Shown here in pieces: positions 18,241 through 26,626 of a DNA stretch of 64,000 bases. The notes below the pieces were generated by a model. The model did not search any database, had not been told where the DNA came from, and was given only the letters and a program-made list of their open reading frames with translations. How positions within the stretch are numbered: position 1 is the first letter of the stretch; each line of letters opens with the position of its first letter. Origin of the DNA: Microbacterium sp. RURRCA19A (GTDB taxonomy: Bacteria > Actinomycetota > Actinomycetes > Actinomycetales > Microbacteriaceae); the NCBI RefSeq assembly GCF_900156455.1, contig NZ_FTNQ01000001.1, positions 620,001 through 684,000 of the forward strand, given 5' to 3'. Both the position numbers and the translations under genes were made by a program.

Positions 18241-20769
18241 ATGCTATTCGTTGGGCGTGAGCGGGAGATCCAGGTCGCCGAGGCGATCATCGGCACGCGC
18301 GAAGGGGCCGCCTGCCTGTTCGTCGGCGACACCGGAGTCGGTAAGACCGCTCTCGTCAGGGAGATCGCCCTCCGGTACGACACCGCGGTCGTCGCGGTGA
18401 GCCCGAGCGAACGCATGTGGCCGCTGTCCGGCGTCTCCGCCTTCGCCGCGGGCCTGGCGGGCTCTCGGAACGGGGCCCTCGACGGGGTGCTGGCCCGGGG
18501 GCGGGATTGGCCGGAGCACCTGCTCGCCGAGGAGATCAGCCGCACGCTCCACCTCGTCCAGGACGAGCCCCGTGTGGTCGTCATCGACGACCTGGACGAG
18601 ATGGACGGGGCGAGTCTCAGCATCCTGGCGTTCGTGTGCGCCCGCCTGCGCGGAACGGGGGTGAGCGTGATCGCGACCGCGCGCACGCCGGAGGGACGCC
18701 ACGATCTCGCGGGCATGACCCATGCCCCCGTCGAGCGCCTGTCGTTCGACGAGTCGGTCGAGCTGGCCCGCGCGACGATCGGTGGTGCCGCGAGCCCGGC
18801 TGTGACGCATATCGTCGCCGCCTGGACGGGCGGGGACCCGGGAGTGATCGCGCGCGTTCAACTGACCCCCGGCGAGGCGGCCGGCGAAGACCCGCTCCCG
18901 GTGCCGCTGCGCGTGGTCCGCCCCGCGGCGCGGCGTCAGCGCACTGCTCCGCGAGGTTCGGAGAATCCGCGGGTGTCGGCGGTGCTCGATCTCCTCTCCA
19001 CGGGGCCCCTGTACGCGTACGACGGTCTCCGGACCGCGGCGGCCGAGATCGACGTCGAGTTGGACGAGCTCGTCGACCGCGGGCTCGTGAGTGTGCACGG
19101 CGACCTCGCCCGCGTCTCCGATCCCGCTCTGCGCCTGCGTCATCACGCCGCGCTGTCCCCCGAGGATCGGCGCCGGCTCCACGTCCGCGCCGCGAGCGAC
19201 CATCGGCGGCTGGATCCGGCGACGTTCCTCTGGCATGCCAGCTTCCTCGACCCCACGGGCGATCGCCTCCCGCTCCTCGCGGCGGCGGTGGACCTGGCCC
19301 GTGCGGGCGACACGTTCGCCGCGATCGAGTTCGCCGAGCGCGCGCTGGCCGGAGACCTGGACCAGGTCCAGCGGGATCGCGGGCTGGTCGAGCTCGGCGA
19401 TGCGCTCGTCCTGAACGGACACGATCTGCTCGGTCAACACTTCCTCGGCCGCGCCGTGGACACGGCCGCGGCGGATGTGCGCGTGCAGGCGGCGATCGCG
19501 ACGCTCCGAGCGGGCGCCCGTCTCGACCACGTCGTCAGCGACGCCCTCCCCGTCACCGTCGAGTGGGAGGACGACGCCGTCGCGACGGAACGCCTCCTGT
19601 GCGAGAGTGCGCGTCTCCACATGTCGCGCGGCGAGCTGGACCAGGCGGTCGAGTGTCTCGCTTCCGTCGTCGAGCGGGGAGCGGTGTCCGACGAGACCCG
19701 GCTGCTCGCGCGGGTCCTGCGGGCGATGGGGATGGAGGTGCCCGCCGGCCTCGCGGACACCGCCGATCTCACGGCCGGGTGGGGCCCGGACGCCCCGATC
19801 GAGGTCGCGAGCCTCGCGGTGGCCGCGCTTCTCCTCGAGGAACGTTACGCCGAGGTCCGTCGCGTCACCGAGACGCTGCTCACCGGCACACCGCGCCCCG
19901 CACCGATGTGGCGCGAGCGCCTTCTCCGCATCGTCGTCGCCGCCGAGGTGCGCAGCGGCGATCCCGTCGCGGCGCGACAGGCGGTGGCGACGTGGCGACG
20001 CGAGTGGCTTCCCGGACGCGGACCGGATGCCGCCCGCACCCTGCTGCTGGCGCGGGCGGCGGCGATCGATCCGGCGGACCCGACGGCGCGGGAGCTCGTG
20101 CGGCAGGGCCGGGAACTCAGTCGACGGGAGGGGACGCCCGCCCTCCTCCCCTTCTTCGCGGCGATCGAAGGGAGCCTGGCCCTGGCGGAGGGCCGATACG
20201 ACGACGCGATCAGCAGCCTGCGGGCCGCGCACTCGGCCGGACGGGGGGACGATCCGGCGTTGCTGCGCACGGATGCGGATCTGATCGAGGCGCTGTGGCT
20301 GAGCGATCGCGTCGTCGAGGCGCGTTCCGAGTTGACGCGGTTGGAGCTCGCTCTCGCGTCGCATCCCCGCCGGTGGACGACGCTGGCGGTGGCCCGGTCC
20401 CGCGCGGTGTGCCGGTCGAGCCGGGAGGGGCGTCTCGCGTTCGACATGGCGGAGGCGATGCACCGCACGGACGATTCGCCCCACGAGTACGCGCGCCTGC
20501 GTGCGGCGCGCGATCGGTGCGTCCCCGCGGAGGAGTATCGCGTCCTGCGCACGCTCCGGCCCGACGCGCGCACCGACGCGGTCCTCACGCCCGACGAGCA
20601 GGAGGTGGTCACGCTCGTCCAACGGGGTCTGCGCAATCGGGAGATCGCTTCGACGCTGTTCATCTCCCTGCGCTCCGTGGAACTGCGGCTCACACGCGTG
20701 TACCGCAAGCTCGGTGTCGATTCACGCGCTCAGCTCGTCGCGCACCTGCACGGCGAGGCCTCGGCCTGA
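18241..20769 (+). CDS. Large ATP-binding LuxR-family transcriptional regulator
   Basis: This 842-aa protein has the plan of LAL/MalT-like regulators. An N-terminal STAND/AAA ATPase has Walker A GDTGVGKT (residues 29-36) and Walker B VVVIDDLDEM (112-121). A long alpha-helical, TPR-like middle follows (about 330-770), then a C-terminal LuxR helix-turn-helix (about 780-840) with LTPDEQEVV, NREIASTLFIS and VEMRL-like SVELRLTRVYRKLGV. Such proteins bind an unknown inducer and activate nearby operons. The ATG has only a modest GGGAGCG site. Its last 48 bp overlap the 3' end of the opposing glycosyltransferase gene, and the polysaccharide locus beside it is the obvious candidate target. Confidence 0.88.
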   Translation: MLFVGREREIQVAEAIIGTREGAACLFVGDTGVGKTALVREIALRYDTAVVAVSPSERMWPLSGVSAFAAGLAGSRNGALDGVLARGRDWPEHLLAEEISRTLHLVQDEPRVVVIDDLDEMDGASLSILAFVCARLRGTGVSVIATARTPEGRHDLAGMTHAPVERLSFDESVELARATIGGAASPAVTHIVAAWTGGDPGVIARVQLTPGEAAGEDPLPVPLRVVRPAARRQRTAPRGSENPRVSAVLDLLSTGPLYAYDGLRTAAAEIDVELDELVDRGLVSVHGDLARVSDPALRLRHHAALSPEDRRRLHVRAASDHRRLDPATFLWHASFLDPTGDRLPLLAAAVDLARAGDTFAAIEFAERALAGDLDQVQRDRGLVELGDALVLNGHDLLGQHFLGRAVDTAAADVRVQAAIATLRAGARLDHVVSDALPVTVEWEDDAVATERLLCESARLHMSRGELDQAVECLASVVERGAVSDETRLLARVLRAMGMEVPAGLADTADLTAGWGPDAPIEVASLAVAALLLEERYAEVRRVTETLLTGTPRPAPMWRERLLRIVVAAEVRSGDPVAARQAVATWRREWLPGRGPDAARTLLLARAAAIDPADPTARELVRQGRELSRREGTPALLPFFAAIEGSLALAEGRYDDAISSLRAAHSAGRGDDPALLRTDADLIEALWLSDRVVEARSELTRLELALASHPRRWTTLAVARSRAVCRSSREGRLAFDMAEAMHRTDDSPHEYARLRAARDRCVPAEEYRVLRTLRPDARTDAVLTPDEQEVVTLVQRGLRNREIASTLFISLRSVELRLTRVYRKLGVDSRAQLVAHLHGEASA

Positions 20770-22110
20770 CGCCGCGGGCGAGCGCGAGGGCGAGGGCGCA
20801 GGCGCCGCGGGCAGGGATGCCACGGGCTCCGCCGTGAGCACGGTGCCACCGCCGGCGGCGGGTCGGCGGTCCGGGCTCTTCCACCGTCCGTCGGACGGGC
20901 GCCCGAGGGCCGCCGCCAGCGCGCGCAGGCACAGCAGGGCGTCCCAGACGCGCAGCAGGGGGAAGAGCAGCATGGACGGCCGCGGCATCCGTCGGGTCAC
21001 CGCGCACAGGAAGACGGTCATCGCGGTGTCCACCAGCAGGAAGCCCAGCAGCAGCGGTCCCGCGGGGATGGCCGTCGCCACGCCGTCGGCGACACTCGCC
21101 GCCGTTCCCCTCAGCACCTGACCGGTCAGGGCGGCGAGCGCCCCCAGGAGGAGCGCGGGGATGACCGCGGCGATCACCAGGCTGGCGACGACGGTCTCCG
21201 CCGCGAAGACCCCCACCGAGGTCCAGAACAGCCCGGGGCGGATGCCGTGCCGCCGGACCGTCTGCCAGAACCCGAGGCTCCAGCGGCGCATCTGTGCCGA
21301 GTAGTCGCGGAGCACGGCAGGATCCTGGGTCTCGGCGATCGCGCACTCGGGGTGGAACGCGATCCGGCCGAGCCGTTTGGCGTGCACCTCGAAGGTCATG
21401 TTGAAGTCCTCGATCGACAGGCCCGGGGCGTCGATGTCGATCCGGTCCAGCACGTCCGTGCGATACAGGCTCGCGAAGCCCGGGACGATGGCGACCGCGT
21501 CGGCGGCGCGCGCGGCCTGGCCGAACTTGTGGAGGTACTGAGTGCACACGTACGTGCGTTCCCGGTAGGAGGTCAGCAGGCGGCCCGCGCGGGTCGCCGG
21601 GGCGTCGGCGGCGGTCGTCGCGCGTCCCGCTACCGCGACCACCTGCGGGTCGGTGAACAGGGGCAGCCCCGTGCGCAGGTAGTCCGGACGGGGGCGGGAA
21701 TCGGCATCCAGAAGGAGCAGGAGGGGGAACCGCTCGGGGATGCGGAAGCGGTCGAGGCCCGCCCGGATCGCGCCGGCCTTGCCGCGGTTGGGGAAGAGGT
21801 CCCACGCGACGGCCCCGGCGTCGCGGGCCCGCTCCACCGTCGCATCCCGCGACCCGTCGGACACCACGAACACGTTTCGCGCGGGCACGAGGGCGCGGGC
21901 CGCGCGCACGGCGTCGGCGATGACGAGCTCCTCGTCGTGCGCCGCGATGAGGACCGCCACCTCCGCGGGCCGGAAGTACATCGACGGGGTGAGGAGCGCG
22001 GAGCGCGGGCGGCGCTCGTGAGCGAGTCGGCCCACAGCGACGGTGCCCCACACCAGGGTGGAGATCCCGATCGTGCACACGGCGACGAGGAGGGCGAGCG
22101 CGAGGGTCAT
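20722..22110 (-). CDS. Processive family-2 glycosyltransferase (PgaC/hyaluronan-synthase-like)
   Basis: The 462-aa membrane enzyme has an N-terminal TM helix (about residues 2-25), a GT-A domain and two or more TM helices near the C-terminus. Motifs run in the order expected of a polysaccharide synthase: VLIAAHDEE, FVVSDGSRD, DADSRP (DxD), SIEDFNMTFE (acceptor-side Asp) and QMRRW (QxxRW). These mark enzymes that polymerise and export beta-linked sugars such as poly-GlcNAc or hyaluronan. ATG 22110 has AAGGGA upstream. The C-terminal about 60 residues are Pro/Ala-rich and their last 48 bp overlap the LuxR gene antisense. The polymer is unknown. Confidence 0.88.
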   Translation of the reverse strand: MTLALALLVAVCTIGISTLVWGTVAVGRLAHERRPRSALLTPSMYFRPAEVAVLIAAHDEELVIADAVRAARALVPARNVFVVSDGSRDATVERARDAGAVAWDLFPNRGKAGAIRAGLDRFRIPERFPLLLLLDADSRPRPDYLRTGLPLFTDPQVVAVAGRATTAADAPATRAGRLLTSYRERTYVCTQYLHKFGQAARAADAVAIVPGFASLYRTDVLDRIDIDAPGLSIEDFNMTFEVHAKRLGRIAFHPECAIAETQDPAVLRDYSAQMRRWSLGFWQTVRRHGIRPGLFWTSVGVFAAETVVASLVIAAVIPALLLGALAALTGQVLRGTAASVADGVATAIPAGPLLLGFLLVDTAMTVFLCAVTRRMPRPSMLLFPLLRVWDALLCLRALAAALGRPSDGRWKSPDRRPAAGGGTVLTAEPVASLPAAPAPSPSRSPAASGRGLAVQVRDELSA

Positions 22111-22180
22111 GGCATCCCTTCGTCCGGAGTCGGGTCGAGCACGACCGTACGCGCTCTCGGCTCCCCCGGGATCCGCACGG

Positions 22181-22200
22181 CCCGCAAGCGCACTTGCGGG
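22181..22200. repeat. Short perfect inverted repeat in the divergent promoter region
   Basis: CCCGCAAG and CTTGCGGG flank a four-base CGCA centre in the 283-bp region between the glycosyltransferase and the UDP-sugar dehydrogenase. It could be an operator for both directions or a small RNA hairpin in a leader. I see no clear -35/-10 pair in this region. Confidence 0.4.
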
Positions 22201-22393
22201 TTCCCGCACACCGGCCTGCGGGGCGCGGCATCCCGCAGGATCGGACGCGATCGCTTGACCGCTTCTCGTGGGGCGGCGGAAGGTGGGCCGCGGATCAGCA
22301 CCGACACTCGTTCGGATGCCCCGCCCCGGAACACCCGAACGTCCCGCACGCGGCACATCGCCGCCTGCCGCGGGACCCCCCTGGAGGATGACG

Positions 22394-23725
22394 ATGTCCA
22401 CACTCGATGTTCGTTCCACCGCGCCGCTGCTGCGGACCGCGACGGAGCCGGCCGCTCCCCCACCGTTCGACTTCGATGTCGCGATCGTGGGATTGGGGTA
22501 CGTGGGGCTTCCCACAGCACTGGCCTACCGGGCGAGCGGCTCCCGCGTCCTGGCGGTCGACGCGTCGCCCCGACGGCTCCGCATCATCGCCGCCCGCGGC
22601 GCCGATCTGATCGATTCCGACCGGGAGCGTCTCGAGGCGGCCCTGCGCACTCCGCGGGAGTTCCGTCTCACCAGCGACGCCTCGGAGCTGACCCGTGCCG
22701 CCGCGATCATCGTGTGCGTCCCCACTCCCGTCGACCACCAGCAGGTCCCCGATCTCGCCCCCCTGCGGGCCGCGTGCGCCACCGTCGTCGCCGCGGCCCG
22801 CCCCGGACAACTGATCATGCTCACCTCCACGACGTACGTCGGCTGCACGCACGACCTCGTCGAACAACCGCTCCGCGAGCGGGGACTGGACGTCGGGCGT
22901 GACGTGTTCGTCACCTTCAGCGCCGAGCGGATCGATCCCGGCAACGTCGGCTTCGCTCAGGAGGTGGTGCCCCGCGTGGTCGGCGGCGCCACGGCCCGGT
23001 GTCAGGAGGAGGGCGTGCGCCTGCTGTCGCGGTACGCGGCACGCGTCCACCCCGTCTCGAGCCTGGCGACGGCCGAGATGACGAAGCTGCTCGAGAACAC
23101 CTTCCGCGCGGTCAATATCGCCCTCGCCAACGAGTTCGCCGACATCTGCGGGGCGCTCGACGTCCCGGTGACCGAGGTGATCGAAGCCGCCAGCACCAAG
23201 CCCTACGGATTCATGGCCTTCTACCCCGGGCCGGGCGTGGGCGGACACTGCATCCCCTGCGACCCCCACTACCTGCTGTGGCAGCTGAAGGCCCTGCACG
23301 TGGATGCCGGGGTGATCACGGAGGCGATGACGCGCATCGCGGCGCGGCCACGGCGCGTGGTCGACCGCGTCCGCGACGTCCTCGGACGCGCCGGGAAGGG
23401 CACGCTCGGCGCCCGCGTCCTCATCGTCGGGGTGACGTACAAGCCCGACGTCGCCGACCTCCGGGAGTCCCCCGCCCTCGAGATCATCGACGGACTCCTC
23501 GACGCCGGTGCGGAGGTGCAATACGTGGACACGCACGCCCCGCACATCCATCTCGACTCCGGGCGTGAGCGGGACTCGCTCGCGGACCCCGCGGGCTTCC
23601 ACCCCGACGTCGTCCTGGTCCACACCCGCCACCACGACTGCGACCTGAACTGGCTCGACGGCGAGGCCGTCGTGCTGGACGGGACCTACCGCAGCTCGGA
23701 CATCGCCGGGCGGGTGCTGCTGTGA
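22394..23725 (+). CDS. UDP-N-acetylhexosamine (GlcNAc/ManNAc) 6-dehydrogenase-type protein
   Basis: The 443-aa nucleotide-sugar dehydrogenase has the N-terminal NAD site VGLGYVGLP, the middle SAERIDPGN and KLLENTFRAVNIAL stretches, the catalytic cysteine in PGVGGHCIPCDPHYL and the C-terminal GVTYKPDVADLRESP. The pattern is nearest to WbpA/WecC enzymes that make UDP-GlcNAcA or UDP-ManNAcA; UDP-glucose dehydrogenase is the alternative. The start is ATG 22394, six bases after GGAGG; ATG 22388 touches that site. It leads an operon in which the next five genes overlap or nearly touch. Confidence 0.88.
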   Translation: MSTLDVRSTAPLLRTATEPAAPPPFDFDVAIVGLGYVGLPTALAYRASGSRVLAVDASPRRLRIIAARGADLIDSDRERLEAALRTPREFRLTSDASELTRAAAIIVCVPTPVDHQQVPDLAPLRAACATVVAAARPGQLIMLTSTTYVGCTHDLVEQPLRERGLDVGRDVFVTFSAERIDPGNVGFAQEVVPRVVGGATARCQEEGVRLLSRYAARVHPVSSLATAEMTKLLENTFRAVNIALANEFADICGALDVPVTEVIEAASTKPYGFMAFYPGPGVGGHCIPCDPHYLLWQLKALHVDAGVITEAMTRIAARPRRVVDRVRDVLGRAGKGTLGARVLIVGVTYKPDVADLRESPALEIIDGLLDAGAEVQYVDTHAPHIHLDSGRERDSLADPAGFHPDVVLVHTRHHDCDLNWLDGEAVVLDGTYRSSDIAGRVLL

Positions 23726-24780
23726 GCGGCGTCCCGATCTACCCGTCCGTCGACCACACGGCCCACCGCACGCTGGTGACCGGTGGCGCCGGTTTCGTCG
23801 GCAGCCACCTCGTCGAGCACCTGCTGGCGCAGGGCGACGAGGTCATCGTCCTCGACGACCTCTCGACCGGGTCGGCGCGGAACCTGGCCGGCGCGGCCGA
23901 CAATCCGCGCCTGCAGATGATCCACGGCTCCATCCTCAACACCAAGACGGTGGGCCAGGCCATGGAGTCCTGCGACCGCGTGTTCCACCTCGCCGCCGCG
24001 GTCGGCGTGAAGCTCATCGTCGAGCAGCCGCTGCGCGGCCTGCGGATCAACATCCACGGAACCGAGAACGTCCTCACCGCGGCGATCGAACGGCAGGCGT
24101 CGGTGCTCCTGGTGTCCACGAGCGAGGTCTACGGCAAGAACACTGCCGATCGCCTGCGCGAGGACTCCGACCGCATCCTCGGCGACCCTCTCCTCTCCCG
24201 GTGGACGTACGCCGGCGCCAAGGGCATCGACGAGGCGTTCGCGAAGGCCTACTGCGATCAGGAGGGGCTCGACGTCGCGATCGTGCGACTGTTCAACACC
24301 GTCGGTCCGCGGCAGACCGGTCGCTACGGGATGGTGTTCCCCAACCTCGTGGGCCAGGCCCTCCGGGGGCACCCGCTGACCGTGTTCGGGGACGGGCACC
24401 AGACACGCTGCTTCTCGGCGGTGGAGGACGTCGTCCCCGCGATGGTGCGCATCGAACGCGACCCGCGGGCCCGCGGGCAGGCGTACAACCTCGGCGGTGC
24501 CCGCGAGATCTCGATCCTCGACCTCGCCCACGAGATCATCCGCACCCTCGACAGCCGGAGCGAGATCGAGCTCATCCCCTACGACCAGGCCTACGCGCCC
24601 GGTTTCGAGGACATGCGGCGGCGGGTGCCCGACAACACCAAGGCCAACGATCTCGTCGGGTACGAACCCCAGACCTCGCTCACCACGACCATCCTGCGGG
24701 TCGCCGCCGACCTGCTCGCCCGCGAGCGCCTCGCGTCCGACGCCATGCCTCTGGCCGGTTCGTTCCGCGGGGTGCTCTGA
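23722..24780 (+). CDS. NAD-dependent nucleotide-sugar epimerase/decarboxylase (extended SDR)
   Basis: This 352-aa extended short-chain dehydrogenase has the NAD-binding TGGAGFVGSHL motif (about residues 21-31), serine in VSTSEVYG and the catalytic pair YAGAK (YxxxK), followed by VRLFNTVGPRQ. Homologues convert UDP-glucose, UDP-GlcNAc or UDP-glucuronate (4-epimerases or decarboxylases). Together with the preceding dehydrogenase it would supply a second, uronic or epimerised sugar to the glycosyltransferase. GTG 23722 overlaps the upstream stop, and its own stop shares one base with the glmS-like ATG (TGATG). Confidence 0.88.
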   Translation: MSGVPIYPSVDHTAHRTLVTGGAGFVGSHLVEHLLAQGDEVIVLDDLSTGSARNLAGAADNPRLQMIHGSILNTKTVGQAMESCDRVFHLAAAVGVKLIVEQPLRGLRINIHGTENVLTAAIERQASVLLVSTSEVYGKNTADRLREDSDRILGDPLLSRWTYAGAKGIDEAFAKAYCDQEGLDVAIVRLFNTVGPRQTGRYGMVFPNLVGQALRGHPLTVFGDGHQTRCFSAVEDVVPAMVRIERDPRARGQAYNLGGAREISILDLAHEIIRTLDSRSEIELIPYDQAYAPGFEDMRRRVPDNTKANDLVGYEPQTSLTTTILRVAADLLARERLASDAMPLAGSFRGVL

Positions 24781-26582
24781 TGTGCGGCATCACCGCGTTC
24801 CGAGGTCCGTCCGCGGCGAGCCACGCCCAGGTCGCGCTCGCGCGGCTGGAGTACCGCGGATACGACTCCGCGGGCATCGCCGCCCGCCGACCCGACGGAA
24901 CGGCGATGCACGTGCGGACGCTCGACGGCGTCGCCGCGCTCGCCGACGCCGTCGAGCCGGAAACGGATGCCACGACGGCCGCGATCGGCCACACCCGGTG
25001 GGCCACCCACGGCGGCGTGAGCGAGCGCAACGCGCACCCCCTGGAAGACTGCGGAGGCCGCCTGTACGTGGTCCACAACGGGATCGTCGAGAACGCCGGC
25101 GACCTCCGGAAACGCCTGCGCTCGGCCGGCCACCGTCTCGCGACCGACGTCGACACCGAGGTCATCGTCCATCTGCTCGAGGAGGCCGTGAGCGTGGGCA
25201 TGGACCTGGGTGCCGCGCTCGCCGACGCCGCCACCCACCTGGTGGGATCGTGGGCGGTCGTGGCCCTGGACACCCGCACCGGCGCGCTGGCCGGGACCGC
25301 TCACGGATCTCCGCTGATCCTCGCCGACGGCGGCGACGGGGTGTATCTCGCCAGCGACGTCGGTGCGGTGGCCCCGTTCGTCTCCGCCTTCCGCGTCCTG
25401 GAGGACGACGACGTCGTCGACATCGACGCGGGCGGCGCGCACTGGCACCGCTCGGGGGGAAGCGAGCGTCCCCGCGGGCTCTGGCCGGTGCCCGACATCG
25501 CGCTCCTCGCCAGCAGCGGACGGCACAACGATCACATGGGCAACGAGATCGACGAGCAACCCGTCGTCGCCCGTCGTGTGCTCGACGCGCTGGCCCCGAG
25601 TGTCCGCGACGGGGTCCTGTGGGACCGTCTGGGCCTTCCGTCGCTGGACGGCATCGACCGCGTGGCGGTCCTCGGCTGCGGCACGTCCCTGCACGCCGGT
25701 CGGGCGCTCGCCGGCGTGTTCGCGCGAGTGGGGCACATCCCCACGCGCGCGCTCACCGCGAGTGAGGCCGCGCACGAGGTGTGGGAACCGCGCACCCTCG
25801 TCGTCGCGATGAGCCAGTCCGGTGAGACCGCCGACGTCCTGCGCGCACTGGACGGCCTGCCCACCGGTCACGGCACGGTGCTCGCACTCACCAACAACGC
25901 CGCGTCGTCGCTCGCCCGCCGGTCGGACGCCGTGATCGATTGCCTCGCGGGGCCCGAGATCGGTGTCGCGGCGACGAAGACGTTCATCGCGCAGGTGCTG
26001 ACCGGCGCCTGCGTGGCGCTGTCGGGACTGTCCGGGTCGGGGCGTGCGGATGCCGCCGCGCTCGACGCCGACCTCACCGCTCTGGCCGCGACGCCGGACG
26101 CCCTCTCGGGCGCCCTGCACGCCTGGCGGGATCGGGCCGCCGAGCTGGCGGGCGACCTGGTCACCGCATCCGGGTTCCTGTTCCTCGGGCGCGGTGCGGG
26201 ACTCGTGTACGCCGCCGAGGGCGCGTTGAAGCTCAAGGAGCTCTCCTACCGCTGGGCGGAGCACCACGCCGCGGGCGAGTTGAAGCACGGGCCCCTGGCC
26301 CTGGTGGATGCCGGCACCCCGGTGTTCGTCGTCGACGACGGCGATCCGCGTCTGGACGTGGACATCGCCGAGGTGCAGGCGCGCGGTGGGCGTGTGATCC
26401 GCGTCGGCGAACGGGCGCTGCGGGTCGGTGGGCTTCCTCTGCACCTGCCGCGCACCGGTCCGTCGTGGGGTCCGTTGGAGACGGTCGTGCCGTTGCAGCT
26501 GTTCGCGCGGGAACTGGCGCTGCGTCTCCAGCGGAACGTCGACAAGCCCCGCAATCTCGCCAAGTCGGTGACCGTCGCATGA
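24780..26582 (+). CDS. glmS: Glucosamine-6-phosphate synthase-type glutamine amidotransferase/isomerase
   Basis: The 600-aa protein is a full GlmS. The N-terminal Ntn amidotransferase has catalytic Cys2 (MCGITAFRG) and the RWATHGG stretch. Two SIS domains follow, with MSQSGETAD and the KELSYRWAEHHAAGELKHG segment, and it ends in the canonical RNLAKSVTVA. It turns fructose-6-P and glutamine into glucosamine-6-P, the entry to UDP-GlcNAc. Its position inside the polysaccharide operon suggests an extra copy dedicated to the polymer, with the housekeeping glmS elsewhere; that cannot be checked here. YRWAEHH replaces the common YIHAEAY. Confidence 0.92.
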   Translation: MCGITAFRGPSAASHAQVALARLEYRGYDSAGIAARRPDGTAMHVRTLDGVAALADAVEPETDATTAAIGHTRWATHGGVSERNAHPLEDCGGRLYVVHNGIVENAGDLRKRLRSAGHRLATDVDTEVIVHLLEEAVSVGMDLGAALADAATHLVGSWAVVALDTRTGALAGTAHGSPLILADGGDGVYLASDVGAVAPFVSAFRVLEDDDVVDIDAGGAHWHRSGGSERPRGLWPVPDIALLASSGRHNDHMGNEIDEQPVVARRVLDALAPSVRDGVLWDRLGLPSLDGIDRVAVLGCGTSLHAGRALAGVFARVGHIPTRALTASEAAHEVWEPRTLVVAMSQSGETADVLRALDGLPTGHGTVLALTNNAASSLARRSDAVIDCLAGPEIGVAATKTFIAQVLTGACVALSGLSGSGRADAAALDADLTALAATPDALSGALHAWRDRAAELAGDLVTASGFLFLGRGAGLVYAAEGALKLKELSYRWAEHHAAGELKHGPLALVDAGTPVFVVDDGDPRLDVDIAEVQARGGRVIRVGERALRVGGLPLHLPRTGPSWGPLETVVPLQLFARELALRLQRNVDKPRNLAKSVTVA

Positions 26583-26626
26583 CGACACCCCCGGCTCGAC
26601 ACGCCCCCTCGAGAAAGGCCGCCCGC

